Assembly (NCBI GenBank): GCA_027619145.1
Contig: JAQCGA010000204.1
Span: forward strand, 1 to 7,123
DNA from: a bacterium
GTDB taxonomy: Bacteria; Latescibacterota; UBA2968; GCA-2709665
DNA: 7,123 bases
Direction: 5' to 3'
Positions 6,406-7,123 of the stretch are shown piece after piece (position 1 is the stretch's first letter; each line of letters starts with the position of its first letter). The position numbers were made by a program, and so were the translations under genes. Below the pieces are notes generated by a model. That model made no database searches. It saw only the letters and a list, made by a program, of their open reading frames with translations, and had not been told where the DNA came from.

Positions 6406-7123
6406 GTGCCGATTACACTGGAACCCCAGCAAACAAGTCCTACCCGGGAGTGTCACATTCCAACAGACCAACGCCCTCCAGCAGTCCAAAGAACGTCCAG
6501 ATACAGTCTCCTGGTGGCGGCCTGTATCCTGGCTGCAGCATTCTTTTACGCAACTTCCGTGCGAGACGGCCATGATTGGGGTGGAGATTTCGCCCAGTAC
6601 ATCCTGCACGCACAAGCCCTCCTCCAGGGCCAACCTTACGCACCCCCACCGGGCTTCGTACCCAACCATTATCTCTCCTGGGCACCACCTGCCTATCCCC
6701 CTCTACTGCCGGTGGGCATCGCGGGCCTCATCGCTCTCTTCGGCCTCAACTTCATCGCCATCAAACTCCTCGTCGTCACCCTGTTCATCCTGGGCCTTGC
6801 AGCCTACTGGCGCTTCGCACGCATCGACCTCCCGCTCCCGGCCGCCTTCGGCGCGTTGATCCTGCTTGCCTTTTCGCCATATCTGCTTAAATTCTCCAAT
6901 AAAATCCTTTCAGACATCCCATATCTCTCCGTCTCTTTGTTTTCAATCCTGGCCGCACAAAGATTCTTCCGTTCAAGCGTCACCCGCAAAGACGCCCTCT
7001 TGCTCGTGATTTGCCTTGTACTGTCCACCTGCATGCGCACCGTGGGTCTCGCTTTACTCCTGTCTGTTCCGGTATACGCGCTATTCTTCCGGCGAACTCA
7101 TTTGGTCCGGGCATTCCTGTCTC
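6406..7123 (+). CDS. Polytopic GT-C glycosyltransferase (GT39/ArnT-like), 3'-truncated
   Basis: The frame stays open from the GT2 stop to the window end. The first usable start is GTG at 6406, with GGAG (6394-6397) 8 nt upstream, and 239 residues are visible. A polar N-terminus (1-31) is followed by a membrane segment (about 33-50). Then comes a periplasmic-type loop with GGDFAQYILHAQALLQG (59-75), where D61 matches the conserved catalytic aspartate of GT-C enzymes, and PNHYLSWAPPAYPPLLP (86-102). Further hydrophobic segments lie at about 103-132, 145-162, 171-186, 197-209 and 212-228, with SDIPYL (169-174) and CMRTVGLAL (209-217). These match the N-terminal half of PMT/ArnT-like enzymes, which move a sugar from a polyprenyl-phosphate carrier to an acceptor on the outer side of the inner membrane. 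The preceding GT2 gene could supply that donor. Acceptor (lipid A, glycan or protein) cannot be judged from the visible part. Confidence 0.82.
   Translation, partial: MPITLEPQQTSPTRECHIPTDQRPPAVQRTSRYSLLVAACILAAAFFYATSVRDGHDWGGDFAQYILHAQALLQGQPYAPPPGFVPNHYLSWAPPAYPPLLPVGIAGLIALFGLNFIAIKLLVVTLFILGLAAYWRFARIDLPLPAAFGALILLAFSPYLLKFSNKILSDIPYLSVSLFSILAAQRFFRSSVTRKDALLLVICLVLSTCMRTVGLALLLSVPVYALFFRRTHLVRAFLS

Noticed and set aside
5850..6575. A 241-codon + strand open frame overlapping the GT2 gene and the GT-C start
   Set aside because: Its composition is shadow-like (many Arg, Pro, Ser), it shows no domain, and both overlapped frames have strong glycosyltransferase motifs.

Overview
The window is a stretch of bacterial chromosome. 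It is moderately GC-rich by eye, with C-ending codons favoured but AAA and GAA kept for Lys and Glu. It carries six protein genes, all on the + strand, and looks like the interior of a surface-glycan (O-antigen, capsule or glycolipid) or glycosylated-metabolite locus. Both ends are cut inside genes. No RNA gene, CRISPR array, insertion sequence or convincing intrinsic terminator was seen. The genus cannot be named from sequence alone. A lipid-linked glycan locus with an HldE-like enzyme suits a Gram-negative (diderm) bacterium, but that is inference.

Layout: (1) 1-651, the 3' part of a class I SAM-dependent methyltransferase; (2) 668-1768, a DegT/DnrJ/EryC1/StrS sugar aminotransferase with a TTG start; (3) 1765-2916, a thiamine-diphosphate E1 alpha subunit, joined to the aminotransferase by an ATGA overlap; (4) 2937-4550, a two-domain protein with an RfaE2/HldE-type nucleotidyltransferase first and a PfkB/RfaE1-type sugar kinase second, the reverse of the usual HldE order; (5) 4567-5544, the matching E1 beta subunit; (6) a 78-bp gap at 5545-5622 with two copies of ATTGACAATTG; (7) 5623-6387, a GT2 glycosyltransferase resembling dolichol-phosphate mannosyltransferases; (8) 6406-7123, the N-terminal part of a polytopic GT-C (GT39/ArnT-like) glycosyltransferase. 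Gaps in genes 1-5 are -4 to 20 bp, so they read as one transcription unit. The last two genes are 18 bp apart and may continue that unit or form a second one.

How they may work together (inference): the kinase/nucleotidyltransferase would phosphorylate and nucleotide-activate a sugar. The aminotransferase would put an amino group on a keto-sugar, and the methyltransferase would methylate the sugar or glycan. The E1 alpha/beta pair has no E2 or E3 gene beside it and is interrupted by the sugar-activating gene. This makes a conventional 2-oxoacid dehydrogenase complex unlikely here and suggests TPP-dependent transfer of a two-carbon (acyl or ketol) unit to a sugar, as proposed for AviB1/AviB2 in avilamycin biosynthesis. 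The GT2 and GT-C enzymes would then make a polyprenyl-phosphate sugar and transfer it across the membrane. The E1alpha / reversed HldE-like / E1beta module is the most noteworthy part of the window.
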